Source of the DNA: Cristatella mucedo
Lineage: Eukaryota > Bryozoa > Phylactolaemata > Cristatellidae
Direction of reading: 5' to 3'
Length of the DNA stretch: 64,000 nucleotides
Assembly (NCBI GenBank): GCA_009760855.2
Contig: WPIO01000025.1
Coordinates: forward strand, 2,031,501 to 2,095,500
The notes under the pieces are model-generated. The model saw nothing but the letters and a program-made list of their open reading frames with translations, made no database searches and was not told the DNA's origin. Position numbers and translations under genes: made by a program. Below are positions 53,301-62,960 of the stretch, in pieces; position 1 is the first letter of the stretch; each line of letters begins with the position of its first letter.

Positions 53301-56300
53301 GTCGTGAATATGTATAAGATCTATAACCAGACATTATGGCTGCCGCTCTTTTATTTAATACATTGTGGATAAACACTTTTAACAGCTGTCGATGAATTTA
53401 AAAGAAGAGGAGCTCAATTTTTTATAAGGAAAGAATATAGTTGTTAGCTCCCAAGATTGATACCAAATGATTTATATGCGCACACTTATTTAGGAACTAC
53501 TTGTAGTTGCTCCTTAGAACATTTTCTTCTTGCATATTTTCAGTTTAATACACCTAACTGGGAGTATGTACAAAATATTCATGCGCTAGTGTTTTGGATG
53601 CGTGCCCTTGCATGCCTTTGGGTGTATATTCAGAGGCGAATACAAACAGCTTATTCGCGAAATGAAATTCAATTTTTCTCAAGATTTACTTCTTTGAAGC
53701 ACTCCTAGTGGGAGTAGCTCTCTGAAAATTTCATTCTGATATTTTCTTACTTGATTATTTAGTTTTGGCATAGCCGCGGAGTTTTGGATTTCAGTTAAAA
53801 CACAACTATCGTCGACTCCCTTGACTAGACGGTATGCGAACAAACTCTATATCAAGCCGTGTTGGGGTGGAGCATTCAATTTTTACGAGCCTCTATTGCT
53901 CGCAAGCATTGCTGTGAAGCTACAGCTCTTTGCAAATCATATCTTTCTCTTTAGATTGGGCACCCTAGGCCCCATCAGCTTGTATTGATTCCATAATTTC
54001 AAAATCATAGTGAACACGTCTATGGAGGGAGCAGCTTTCAGCTGGTGGTCATAATTTAAGTTCTGTACTATCTAATAATTGATGATTTTTTAAGTACTAA
54101 AACTGATGATAAAACTTTCCATCGAATGGCAAAATGCCATCTCGAAACTACTTCTCAGACTAAAACTAAACTAAGCAGACAGTTAATGCTCTAACCGGAA
54201 AAAAATCTAGCAAATTTGTCTATTTCTGCTTTGAAAAGGTGGCAATACTGTTTTCAGCTACCAATCAGAGCGCGCGAGATATTCTAGATCCGGAAGAGCC
54301 GGATGTAAGCTTATGAAATATGGAACTATAAAACACTTTTTATTTAGGCTAGCTGTATTTCGCAGTCCTTGCATCTCGGTCATCGGAATCAGCACATGTT
54401 TCACTTTAATGAAGCATTTTCTTGACTCTATGATGTTTTAAGTTTTCTAAAAACAATTTAAATGATAGAATGGAAATTATAGTAACAACAGAAATACCTT
54501 CTAAACCAACCATATTATCCTTATATTTGTTGCCAATTCTTTCTCTTGAAACCCCCAGGCAAAGGCTTATAGCTACAAAATAAAATCTTCCTGTGACGAC
54601 TTTCGTCATTCTAATAAAAAAAAGAATAATATGTCTGTGATATTGCACCCAAAAAAATCTTAACCTCTATTCGCGTGCTTTTTAATTCGCTGCACGAGAA
54701 TCAATAAAAAAAAAGGCTAGCGACCTGCACGGTATCAAACATGGGAAGCTGACAAGTATCAGGCTTAGGCCGACATGCTTAAGAAAATGTGAAGCCAATC
54801 ATGGCCACCGGCAAGCATGATCTCTGGCTTGTAAAATGCACTAAATCATGAATAGGGAAGCATAGGTAAGAACGCAAAGCACGCAGGCACAAAATAGTTC
54901 GCTGGGGCGAAGCTAGAGCTTACTGGAACATGTCCTCTTTAGCTGAGACTGTTGAACTTACATCCAGGTTTCGATGCAGCTTCTGAGACCTTGACTCTTG
55001 CAAAGTATAATACGAACAATGGCATTGATTTTCTTCTCTTACTCTAGAATTTGGTAATGGTGACGATGGATAGACTTGCCATTCAAGTTGCAGTGTGTAT
55101 ACCGAGCCCTTTTTCGTGCGTCATGGGGTTTGGATAGTCCCAAATGTGACTAATCATCACGGAAAGGTAAAGTAGGCAAAACACGAATCAAAGTAGAAAA
55201 TTAGTAGACCTATCAGTTTTTACTAATTGAAATGACTTGGTTTTATAAGTCAATCATTTTATTTGTTCAGCATCAGTATGAAACAGCGGGTAAGATTGCA
55301 CCCAAGATGCTGAAAACGAGTACCGCTAATGTTAGTTCGAGATTCATATCTTTTTCCGAAATTAGCCTGCACTGAGAAATTCACATGTTTTACTTGTGGA
55401 CCAGAGCATACTCATTGCTGATTCGGAATATTTTCTTTATGGTATCTGAGCTCTGGCTTTAAGATCATTCTCGGGGAAAAATGGATACATTTTCAGCTTT
55501 TTCTAGGATGGAAGTCATGCAACGATTGCTCACTGTGGTTAATTTTATAATGAATTCTTAGCTCTAATATTTATGTCTGATAACCATTATCGTTTTGAAT
55601 CTAAAATATCTGTGTTTCTGATAAAATCCACTAGAAACAGTAAATACCCGAGTTTGACAACGAGGTATGGCCACCACTGAACGTCAGACCGATTGAGGTT
55701 TAGGCCCAGCACGCTCTCCGGCACTTTTAAGCCCGCAGTGCACTGGGTCCTATACTTGTCCAGCAGTCATTCAGCAACATGCAATTCATCACTTGCTCAT
55801 TAGCAGCTCACTATCGTTAATTTTTTGCCATAACACTATTCGAAAGCGAGTACTAACTAAAACTCTCCTATTTGAGATTGCTTTAGATTTCTTCTGCTCC
55901 ACCATCCGCCGTTGATATCAGTCAATTTTAGTCACACATAGCTCGACTAACATCACCAGCATGCAGGACGTCACTCACCAGATTACAATGAAGATGAACA
56001 TAATGAATGGCGCCGTTATAAAGGTCTGTAGAAACTGCCAGTCCCGTAAGAAATAGGCCACGCCATCCACCACCAAGTATCCAATAGCGTAGCCAAACGA
56101 GGCTAGTGTGCTGATCAAGGTCCTCTTATTTGGTCCAACAATTTCCATGACTAAAAGTAAGCATTCTTGAAAATGACAAAGAAAAAATTCTAAACGTTCA
56201 GGGTCTAACACATGCTACAGACCTATAGTACGCATTCCCATTGTTCCCCAGTATGTCACGTGCTTAGACAGAACAGACTGTAATGACTATTGTTTTCTTT

Positions 56301-59300
56301 CTTCCTTTCGTTCTCTTAAAAGTGATCATATACATTTTCCGACAGCTTACTGGCACTGAATGCCGAACACATATGACTACGCTAAGTATAAAACAAAAAA
56401 ACAACGAAACTGCTTCTGCCGATGGCCTGCGAGGAGTATAATTTTGCCTCAAACGAGCAACAATCCAGAAACCTCAGGATTTCCGAGCCACTACCCCGAT
56501 AGTAGGAATATCGAAGACTCAGCTCTACTGCTGCCGTCAGCATATAGTTTAAGGCTAAGTTCATTGGCAATAAATCACAGCTTACATTCGCGAGCCGAAT
56601 GCCGGTGTCGTTCTCAAATGCATGAGAATACTCTTATTTGAAATTGGGTCGCGCGATTCGCAAACATTATGTCCACCTCTGTGGCCTGCGACCGGCGAGG
56701 ATATCAGCAGCTTTACTGATGCAGGTCCAGGTAGCTGGAAATGACTTAATTAGTACCTAAAGTTCGAGCTATTTGTATGCCCTACTGCGCACAGTGTGCT
56801 TGTACTGGACCCAATATTTATCAAAACCACACATTTTATCACTTAGCTCGTACCCTTAATATCATCTACTTAAGTTTTTCGTGTGAAAATATGCCTAAAG
56901 ACAGTCCACTAACATATTCTTGTTGAAACTATTGCCTAACCTTATTTTCTGGCCGATACTTTGTTAACTAGTACAGCCATTGACATTTTGTGGTGTAGTG
57001 AAGAAGTGGCTACCAAGAATTCTCTTCTGTTTGACAATTTCAGCTTCCAAGATCTTTAAAGCGTACTCGTTTAGAACCATCGGTACCTTCGCGAGAAATG
57101 AATTCCAAAGAAATTAAGGCTTGAGGCCTATCTTCAAGTCTTGGTGAGCGCAAAATATGAGGTATACCATGGTGATTATGTAAGATAAGTGTAAGACGAA
57201 TACCGTGAAACCTTAAGCGCACATCGAGAATGGAAGCTTCATGAAGAGATGAAAAACAAGAGACTTGCTTAGAAAAATTTCAGAAAAATACGATCGATCC
57301 ACATCTTAGTTTTTACCTTGACTTCATCTTGCTAGTTGTGCTGAGAGGCAGCAACATTTTCGAAAATGTTCCCATTTAAAATAAATGGAATAATGTGACT
57401 ACAATAGGATTTGACCAGAAGATGGATGATCAAGCAAGTCAGAAAAGTTTATGTTTATGTCAAGTCGCCTACTCGTACAATTGCAATGCGCTTCTACACT
57501 GGAGCACGGCCAGCCCGCTTTATGCTTCCATTGCAATATTACTCTTCGTTATTCCGTGATTAACCACGCTCAAGGTTCCACACTAAGTAGTCTCAATATT
57601 CTAATAGAACAAGCTGCACTGTACACACGCAAAAGAAGAAGCAGCTATGAGAACCGCTCCTGCTCTCTCCTAGCGTCGCTTATAAAAAAGGCCCTCACCA
57701 TAACTGGGAATAAATCTTAGACCTTAACACTTTAATCGAAGTATGTAACAAAAAATTGCTCTTTCGCTGCATTGGAAATATTAAACCATAATTCACGATT
57801 GGGCGCTTCTCTAGACCTTCGGATCATGCCGGTTGATTGCGAACCGCAATGCAATCACCAAGTTTTACCGGAAAAAACACCGCACTGCACATTCACCACA
57901 GAACAAAATGGCCCCACAACTCGAAGAAGTAACTGGGGGGGGGGCACACTTACTAATGATAAAAGCGGAGCTATAAGCTCCTATGTTGCAGCAGCCGGAA
58001 ATCAGGCGGAACGTCATGTATGCGTAGGGATTTGGTGCAATGGAAGCTGCACAAGCCACGGCCAAGATGATAACGGCTACTGCAAGTGTTTTTTTTCTTC
58101 CGAACCTGAAAATATAGGTACATTAGTTTATTAACGCAGCTCCTGCCAATTTTTGGTTACTGCATTTCTGGCTACCATTGATGCATCAATGAAGCCTCGC
58201 CAGGTGACTTAAGCACTAGCTTGAGCTGACCGCCAGACCTTGATATAATGTTTTTAGCGAAATCGCTTTTAACCACACGAGTTGATAGCAAGCCTTTTCT
58301 TTGGTTCAGACTGTGGCTATAGGCTTCTGGAGAAATGTTATTATTATTATTATTATTATCGAAAAGCTAATACAATGTTGAGAAAGTTTAAAGCGGGACT
58401 GTGAAAGGGGAGTTATGGGGAGTTAAATATTTTAGGAAGCATCAAATTTTTTAGTGAGACCTGAGTATTCTTACAGAATTTAATAATTGATATATTTCGA
58501 TTAGGTCGAGAAGCTCTCACAAAATTGAATTGATTAGCAATAAAAAGTTATTCGCATACTTGTGAGAGCACTATCCGGTGAAATGCGAGCTGAGACAAAT
58601 CATTTGAAAAGTCACTGGCACGTCAATCTTGATGGACGAAACGCCAGTGGCTCCATTAAAAGCTCGTTTGCTTTCCTACCTACGATCGGACATCCCGTAA
58701 GCTTTTGCAAGTTTCCAGAAAGTGTCAAAGGGCTGTCAATTTCAATTGTAAGTCATGCGTATCGCAGTTTTTAAAGACCTGTAGGGATCCACTGAAACTA
58801 AAATAGTGTTGCTATTATTTAAAGGTTTCCAAGAGGTAACGTCCAAAGTCAGTTCGGGATCACGACAGGCTTCACATTCTGGATTGATGTTCATGCATTT
58901 GTAGCCCGACTACGTTTTTGAGCTTGGCCGCTTTGAGCAGGCAATTGCAGTCTCTCGTTTATTTCGCCAGCACATGCATGTGGTCCTATCTCTGTGACTT
59001 AACTTCTGGCGTAGGGACGAGCGTTCGCATCGTACGAATGATTCCTTGGCCATCACGCTTGGACGACCATCTGGAGAGATGACAATCTGGAGTGATGGGT
59101 TTAGCGAGGCTGGTGTCCACCGACTGGATATGGCTAGCATGTCGAGCACCAGCTGCTGCCAGCGGACTCGGTGTTCTGCGCCTGGGCCCGAAGCTCTGCT
59201 ATCACTCGCCTCGCGGCATTGTGAGATAGACCTTTTTCAGCGGTAGCCACAAGTCTTGATGCTAGTCAAACGCAGACTGAAACTCCTGCAGGTTTTTAGT

Positions 59301-60061
59301 ACTTGCATACATCGTACATGGCGGTAAATTGACAACTCCACTAAGGCATACGTGGAAGGGCTCACTCTTGAGATACCTCGAAAGTGTTTGCTACCCTCAG
59401 AGTTAGCTTCCACATCAGCTAGCCAAATGCTGATGACAGATTAAAAGCACCATCATTTATTTTCTGGCTACAGATTACTTGATAAGACACCTATGCGGTT
59501 GATTTTCTCAATACCATTAATTTTACCGATCGATTGTGCTCAAACAAACATTTGTGAGTCATTTGAAGGAATCAAAACCTTAAATGTGTGCCCTTTATTC
59601 GGCGCAATTACTTGGTAAAGGAGCATCTGCTATTAAAATACGGATATCTAGCTTAAGACAGAATTTTCGCACTAGAAACTTCATATAGTGTTTGCTTAAC
59701 TGAGCTTGCTGATGCCGGATGAGAGTGTTGAAACCATCATACCCCTGAGATGTTTGCCGACTAAGGTTAGACTAGTTCGTAGCAACTTTTGCACCCTCAA
59801 AGATCACGAAAGCACTATGATATAATTTTGCTGTGTAAACTGGTTTTTTAATATTATTTGCATTCACTTCATTTTTTAGAAAGCATGCAACCTAAGTAAA
59901 AAGAAGACACATAAAGTCAGGTAACTATCTAACTCTGCTGCTATAACAATGCGGCAGATCTTCACAACATGCAAGATGCACGGGGTGCCAAAGAATTACT
60001 GGGTATTTGCATCATTATTTTTATATATATGTATATATATATATATTTATATATATGTATA

Positions 60062-60159
<98 letters not shown>

Positions 60160-62477
60160 TGTATGTGCAAGTGTGCATGTGTGTGCTTGCGCGTGTGCGT
60201 ATTCGCATGTGTGCCTAAACGTAAACGAGGTAGTTCAGCACACTGGCAAAAGCAGTATGCTATTATTTTGACGTGCGATTTGATTACCTGTCAGATAGGA
60301 TTCCAATCACAAAAGCTCCAATAAGTCTGCCAACAAATCCCATAGTCGTGATAGTAGCTGCAACCTGGCGTTTTTCGCACACCAGGTCAAACTGGATAGA
60401 ATAAACAACGGCTATTTGAATAATCTTTCGCTTGTCAAGTCATATATGCACACTGCTTTAGCATTTTTACGTTTTCTTGAGTTTTGAGTGTAAGCCTATA
60501 AATTCCTCACCTCGCCGGTCAATGTTCTCCCTACGTCAGACGTGTCGTAGACAAAACTGTCACAAGCATCAGCAGAGTCTTTGGAATCATCCATATAGAT
60601 AACGCACGGCTTAAATGCACCATATTCGTCCAGTGGAATTCTTTTTTGAACCGATGCGTTTCGCACTTCGTCTTGAGTTATGTACGAGTCATTTGCATCG
60701 ATCCTACACCTGGAGAATAATTAAGCACGGCCTTAGAAAATGTTGTCACTGCATGGACTTACGCTTAATTGCTTAAGCATCTACCGGCAGACTGGGGAAG
60801 ACTGACACAGCAAGCTATTAAACAGAGTGGCCAGGGCTCTTAAGAATGAGACTGTGCCATTAAAGTTACAAGTATACATAATAATAATTGGGCTTCAGAG
60901 AATAAAACTCAATATAGGCACTTTAGATATTCTGTACAAGAAGCATGATCGTATGGTGGCGTTGGACGCTTGTGGAAGTTTTGGTAGGAATTTGTCGAAT
61001 TGGAGCACCTTCACAAGTTCAAAACTCACAGTTACTGCTAACTTCGATTTAATATGCACGAACTTTGTTCTCACAATGAGAGAAGTATTTGGGAGCTTCG
61101 GGAATGGCTTTTAGTTTATCGCTTTGCATCTACGGTAATTGCTTTGAGTTAATCAATGTGTAACTCTGGTCACCGCTTTGCTGGGCAGCATTGTACGACT
61201 TCGAAACCACCGAATCCTTAACCATAACCCATCACTAAAATTTGTTAAACTGGTGGACAGTAGTGTCTTTTTTAAGAAACAACTAGCGGCTCTTGCTCTG
61301 AGCCCGTGAAAGAAGGCTGGGTTGGTTAGCTCTGAAGACCCTCTGAGTGCAAGTTTGAAAGACTGCAGATCTTGTAACAGCTGGATGATATCTGGATATA
61401 CGATAAGCACGAGACCGGCATGCGACTAGTATCTCGATATTTGTCTTCGGTCTATCTCAGTTTCGTCGAGCAGACCATAAACATTGTATGGGTCCTCGTG
61501 CTACTTATCGAAGCAGTGGGAAAATGTACACGAAATTATCATTCTAGAGTCGGACCTTTGTCGGAGGCAGTGCAGTGCGTGTAGCTGAAAAGTAATGGAC
61601 TTTTTGTGACGCATACGTAGCCCAATATGTAAGGAATGCGTAGCCCAATATCTTAACGTTTAACTATGGGCGAACATTTGGAGCCGTTGCAAAGCGCAGG
61701 CTAGCGTTTAGTGCATGGCTATCGTCATTTTCGCTCCGTCAGCGGCATTGCTGATGTCAACGTGACGCGAAGATTGAAAGGCTATCGGCGTGCTATCACG
61801 CTACGTGCAAGTCAGTTTAGTGGTACGCGAAGAACGAACGGCGCTGGGCGAAAACTTTCCCGAACTTCTCTTGCTTCGGGTGACAAGAGCTACCTCAGGT
61901 CTCGAGCAGGCAGGCGGCAGTGCTCTCTGCAGCGTGAGGAAGTACGGGCGGAGGTTATAAGCCAGCGCTAGACAAGGGGCTGGGGGTAAATGTATGCTTC
62001 GAGTGCTGTCACACTTGAGCGTAGCCGCTCGAGAGACGGCGCTAAAGAAGGCTCGAGCAGAGAGATGCATGCTTCGAAGCGGCTGACTTGTATGGCGTGC
62101 AGCAAAGCAGGAGGATCGTAATAGCTGCCGAAATCGATGAGGTAGTTAGACCGAACGCTCTTTTCATAAAGTTCACTGTCGTTGGAACCGAGCGACCCTT
62201 GCGCCACCGGTATTCTTGAGTAATTAGTAAAATTCAACTTTACGCGCAGTTAGTTACTTTTGGTCACGGATTGCTTTTACGGAATGCTGCAGTCCGCTGC
62301 TCTGAACTGGTGCCAGATCTCGCTGGCTAATTACCCTTACCTGTGCGGCGGCTCGGCCAGGATGTACAACACCGAAAAGAGGAATGCGCCGCTCATGCAG
62401 AACTGTATCGAAAGAAGAGCAAATGTCCTCTTCTGGTAGCTGCCGAGCTCGCCGATGCGAGTAAGAACGGAATCCAT
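34130..62477 (-). CDS. SLC22-family organic ion transporter, complete nine-exon gene (gene D)
   Basis: The coding sequence is the complement of the join 34130..34285, 39707..39888, 42499..42725, 53008..53229, 55979..56150, 57954..58105, 60288..60391, 60511..60709, 62341..62477. The lengths total 1,551 nt, one open frame of 516 aa plus TAA, and every junction is GT-AG with matching phase. SLC22 proteins are 12-helix plasma-membrane carriers of organic cations, anions or carnitine; the substrate cannot be read from sequence. Visible in order: TM1 in exon 1; a large extracellular loop (residues 46-117) with cysteines 47, 81, 95 and 117 and NDS/NAS glycosylation sequons; the MFS loop GILSDRFGRKK (142-152); EIVGPNKRT (200-208); PESPRWL (258-264); a second basic loop IGRKR (374-378); ETVPTGYR (434-441); and [10 protein letters not shown] (496-505). 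The length is normal for the family. Introns hold many LINE and SINE copies. The gene model is directly supported by sequence; the transport role is by family. Confidence 0.95.
34335..35510 (+). mobile_element. LINE A-related copy, heavily decayed
   Basis: Lies in intron 8 of gene D, antisense to it. Recognisable pieces: [36 protein letters not shown], a tail part beginning near 35,230 (TCAAGCAGCGAATCCATTTC, the HWLPVKQR-like region) and [18 protein letters not shown]. The catalytic motif is destroyed and many stops are present. Confidence 0.7.
36040..36795 (-). mobile_element. R2-type LINE 3' fragment with restriction-like endonuclease
   Basis: A 207-codon frame at 36,708-36,085 encodes the C-terminal part of an R2/RLE-type non-LTR element. 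It has a CCHC-like knuckle (CRLC near residue 23, then CHVL), the endonuclease signature [20 protein letters not shown] (PD...D, residues 82-101) followed by [17 protein letters not shown]. The in-frame stop at about 36,733 and the lack of the RT show 5' truncation. GC is far higher than its surroundings. It lies in intron 8 of gene D, same strand, between tetranucleotide TATG-type repeats on both sides. Confidence 0.85.
36832..36962. repeat. (TATG)n microsatellite
   Basis: About 32 TATG units, with a tgcatgcatgcatgc prefix at 36,799. The Tyr-Val-Cys-Met and His-Thr-Tyr-Ile frames are artefacts. Confidence 0.97.
37050..39065 (-). mobile_element. LINE family B (CR1/L2-like), most complete copy
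   Basis: Minus-strand order: [12 protein letters not shown]-like (39,000), [20 protein letters not shown] (38,890), [13 protein letters not shown] (38,530), [20 protein letters not shown] and [20 protein letters not shown] (38,400-38,220), [14 protein letters not shown] (38,010), [19 protein letters not shown] (37,900), ARLVCESRR (37,520), and the 3' UTR to about 37,050. YADD is intact but the frame is broken several times. Lies in intron 8 of gene D, sense orientation. Confidence 0.85.
39707..39888 (-). CDS. Gene D exon 8 (TM10-TM11)
   Basis: 182 nt encoding E405 to I465. It contains [20 protein letters not shown] and [12 protein letters not shown], a strongly conserved SLC22 region, then TM11 ending IIQI. 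Acceptor TTTTAG and donor ATT|GTAAGT, phase 0. Confidence 0.95.
40780..40812. repeat. GC-rich run (GCCG/CCCG)
   Basis: Short GC-only stretch, ccggccggccgcccgcccgc, in AT-rich intron 7. Confidence 0.85.
41099..41205 (-). mobile_element. SINE-1 copy, degenerate
   Basis: Reverse-complement pieces: cggctatagtcaccgcttgc, gataaaggatca, gcaggattcgaacc. Confidence 0.7.
42499..42725 (-). CDS. Gene D exon 7 (TM7-TM9)
   Basis: 227 nt encoding W329 to S404 plus one base. It contains [20 protein letters not shown], typical of SLC22 TM7, then an [18 protein letters not shown] block matching the second cytoplasmic loop motif, and a small-residue-rich TM9. The intron upstream of it (42,726-53,007) is the longest of the gene, 10.3 kb. 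Confidence 0.95.
43249..43385 (-). mobile_element. SINE-1 copy, degenerate
   Basis: Reverse-complement pieces: gcgacagaagagccttagcg, then gtgggactcgaaaccacgac and a damaged A-box side. Confidence 0.7.
43585..43820 (+). mobile_element. LINE family B 3' UTR fragment
   Basis: Shares ctgctacttctatgctgct, gaagtctattggctgccaaa, tgcgtaccgaaagccgc with 48,483-48,726 and ends in a CATTA-type string (acatacattatgtta). Confidence 0.75.
43925..43998 (+). mobile_element. LINE A-type tail, degenerate
   Basis: tgcctagaaagagattaaac, then ggtgctatacaaatacc and a short ATT-rich end. Confidence 0.5.
44640..44802 (+). mobile_element. LINE family A 3' fragment
   Basis: aaagcgcctagaaagagatt, agttctctgagggcgcttta, then six ATT units. 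Very close to the consensus of the other copies. Confidence 0.8.
45029..45253 (+). pseudogene. Unrecognised coding-like frame
   Basis: Open 74 codons ending [22 protein letters not shown]-rich and protein-like, unlike its intronic surroundings. No known family; a mobile-element ORF relic is most likely. Lies just upstream of the LINE A copy at 45,440. Confidence 0.25.
45440..46158 (+). mobile_element. LINE family A, best-preserved 3' end
   Basis: An unbroken frame to 45,923 covers the RT C-terminal region: [77 protein letters not shown], ending FSGSL. Then the 3' UTR, the conserved tail and (ATT)n to 46,155. 5' truncated before the YADD motif. Its clean frame makes it the youngest family A copy here. 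In intron 6 of gene D, antisense. Confidence 0.88.
46366..46526 (-). mobile_element. SINE-1 copy, near full length
   Basis: Reverse complement carries gcaggattcgaacccacgac, gggaccgaggtcgtgaaaag and the A-box side tgtgctatgacggctta. The 3' end is ggccaatttaacagcc. Confidence 0.8.
46560..47345 (+). mobile_element. LINE family B copy with internal deletion
   Basis: A short RT piece ([15 protein letters not shown], 46,600-46,660, the [10 protein letters not shown] region) is followed within about 200 nt by the ORF end ([20 protein letters not shown], 46,908) and the 3' UTR (actgctctcctaactcagct), ending in a CATTA string at 47,335. Confidence 0.7.
48483..48728 (+). mobile_element. LINE family B 3' UTR fragment
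   Basis: Starts gagctgctacttccatgcta and ends in three ACATT units (tacattacattacattac), the clearest example of the family B 3' tail. Confidence 0.8.
49686..49782. repeat. (TA)n-(TTTA)n-(TTTG)n compound microsatellite
   Basis: TA units 49,694-49,720, then TTTA units with a TTTG block in the middle. Confidence 0.95.
49793..49928 (-). mobile_element. SINE-2 copy inside a LINE A copy
   Basis: Plus strand reads aagagaacttaatctctatc, then ggcaagcaccttaaccacta agccaaatcag, matching the SINE-2 composite at 12,335. The LINE resumes at about 49,935. Confidence 0.75.
50253..50337. repeat. (TC)n microsatellite inside LINE ORF
   Basis: About 42 TC units. The flanks cacatcagctcca and gcctactttcag are adjacent LINE codons in the 17.9-kb copy, where only cagtcaagt lies between. 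Confidence 0.95.
53008..53229 (-). CDS. Gene D exon 6 (central cytoplasmic loop)
   Basis: 222 nt encoding W255 to W329 (first two bases). It begins [18 protein letters not shown], the hallmark SLC22/MFS sugar-transporter loop motif, followed by a helical charged loop and the start of TM7 ([11 protein letters not shown]). Acceptor GCTAAG and donor CTG|GTAAGT. Confidence 0.95.
54640..54790 (-). mobile_element. Possible SINE-2 relic
   Basis: aatcttaacctctattcgcg resembles the SINE-2 tail (aacttaatctctattcaggcg), and a damaged tRNA-like head may follow. Weak. Confidence 0.3.
55979..56150 (-). CDS. Gene D exon 5 (TM5-TM6)
   Basis: 172 nt encoding residues 198-254 plus two bases of W255. It contains [13 protein letters not shown], the SLC22 intracellular segment before TM5, then the TM5 and TM6 stretches ending [10 protein letters not shown]. 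Acceptor TTTTAG and donor CTG|GTGAGT. Confidence 0.94.
57954..58105 (-). CDS. Gene D exon 4 (TM3-TM4)
   Basis: 152 nt encoding R147 to I197 plus one base. It opens [10 protein letters not shown], completing the MFS loop motif, then two hydrophobic segments with [15 protein letters not shown] between. The RKK codons contain an uninterrupted run of eight A on the coding strand, a slippage-prone site. Donor A|GTAAGT lies next to a G-rich run on the plus strand (57,935-57,944). Confidence 0.93.
58337..58359. repeat. (ATT)n microsatellite
   Basis: Seven ATT units. It could be an orphan LINE tail, but no LINE sequence flanks it. Confidence 0.8.
58910..59245 (-). pseudogene. Unrecognised coding-like frame in intron 3 of gene D
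   Basis: About 111 codons open on the minus strand, including [20 protein letters not shown] and [22 protein letters not shown]-richer than its flanks, no homology that I know; a mobile-element relic is my guess. Confidence 0.25.
60021..60156. repeat. (TA)n microsatellite with TG-rich edge
   Basis: About 136 nt of TA with TTTA and TGTA interruptions, followed by a TG-rich decay zone to 60,215. Only 130 nt from exon 3 of gene D. Confidence 0.96.
60288..60391 (-). CDS. Gene D exon 3 (TM2, start of MFS motif)
   Basis: 104 nt encoding F113 to D146 plus two bases of R147. It begins FDLVCEKRQ and runs through TM2 to GILSD, the first half of the GxLSDRFGRKK loop signature. Donor CAG|GTAATC. It is separated from exon 2 by a short 119-nt intron. 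Confidence 0.94.
60511..60709 (-). CDS. Gene D exon 2 (large extracellular loop)
   Basis: 199 nt encoding R46 to E112. Acceptor CTCCAG and donor GAG|GTGAGG. It carries three of the four loop cysteines (47, 81, 95) and N-glycosylation sequons at 52-54 and 63-65. Conserved blocks are [14 protein letters not shown] and [10 protein letters not shown]. The same exon is repeated at 2,044-2,242, 10,672-10,864 and 23,805-24,003. Confidence 0.95.
60875..60960 (-). mobile_element. LINE A-type tail, degenerate
   Basis: gggcttcagagaataaaact, then ataggcactttagatattct, matches the reversed family A tail. In intron 1 of gene D. Confidence 0.45.
61611..61653. repeat. Short tandem duplication
   Basis: cgtagcccaatat occurs twice, 23 nt apart. 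Confidence 0.8.
61690..62075. other. CpG-rich block in intron 1 of gene D
   Basis: Clearly GC- and CpG-rich against AT-rich flanks, 0.4-0.8 kb downstream of the start codon. It has open frames on both strands with Arg-rich, Ser-rich content typical of GC-rich non-coding DNA. Could be a regulatory region or a young GC-rich repeat. No splice-framed exon found. Confidence 0.4.
62341..62477 (-). CDS. Gene D exon 1 (start codon, TM1)
   Basis: Encodes residues 1-45 plus two bases of R46. It begins [17 protein letters not shown], the usual SLC22 opening, then TM1, and ends AEPPH before donor CACAG|GTAAG. The ATG is chosen because the same position is ATG in paralogue A (4,891) and because the exon is exactly 137 nt in copies A and C too. 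Confidence 0.95.
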
Positions 62478-62559
62478 TCACCAGTGCATTCCCCATCAGC
62501 TACCAGTTACCGAAGGCTCCGCCCCCCCCCCCGCCGCCACTTATTGATAGCTGCTGCGA

Positions 62560-62579
62560 GGCTCTTGACAAGCCATTGG
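62560..62579 (-). promoter_or_regulatory. Conserved upstream block of gene D (CCAAT-type)
   Basis: Minus strand reads CCAATGGCTTGTCAAGAGCC, ending 82 nt before the ATG. Near-identical blocks lie at 26,604-26,623 and 4,997-5,016, upstream of the other two exon 1 copies. An AT-rich, TATA-like string (AATAAG here) follows about 20 nt later. A proximal promoter element is inferred; no start site is measured. Confidence 0.55.
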
Positions 62580-62960
62580 TCGGGGTTCTAGCTGGAGCTC
62601 GTACTGTCTGTCTTTTGGTGGTAAATTGGGCCGAACAGCCGATCTTGATATCGGCTAACATAGGCAAGGACTGAAGAAAACCCTACAGCTTGGTTCTTAA
62701 AGAATGAGAGACTTTAACAGCACTCTTGTCGAACGCACAAGGTGCACTCAAGCAAAGACGGACTACTAGGTAGAGGAGACTTGATGGCAGTCAGGTCAAT
62801 TGATACCAATAATTGAGGAAGCTGCCGACTTTATCAAAGACTTGTTTCACATAGAAACCCCTCGTCAAAGTGAAAGAACGTGCGCTGGTCTCCCCATTCT
62901 TGGTCTCTAAATGATTTGAGGGTGGCTTGATGCATTGATTCAAAAGATTGCGTCGTATGA

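Noticed and set aside
59949-60324. Tyr-Ile repeat frames
   Set aside because: Translations of the (TA)n array.
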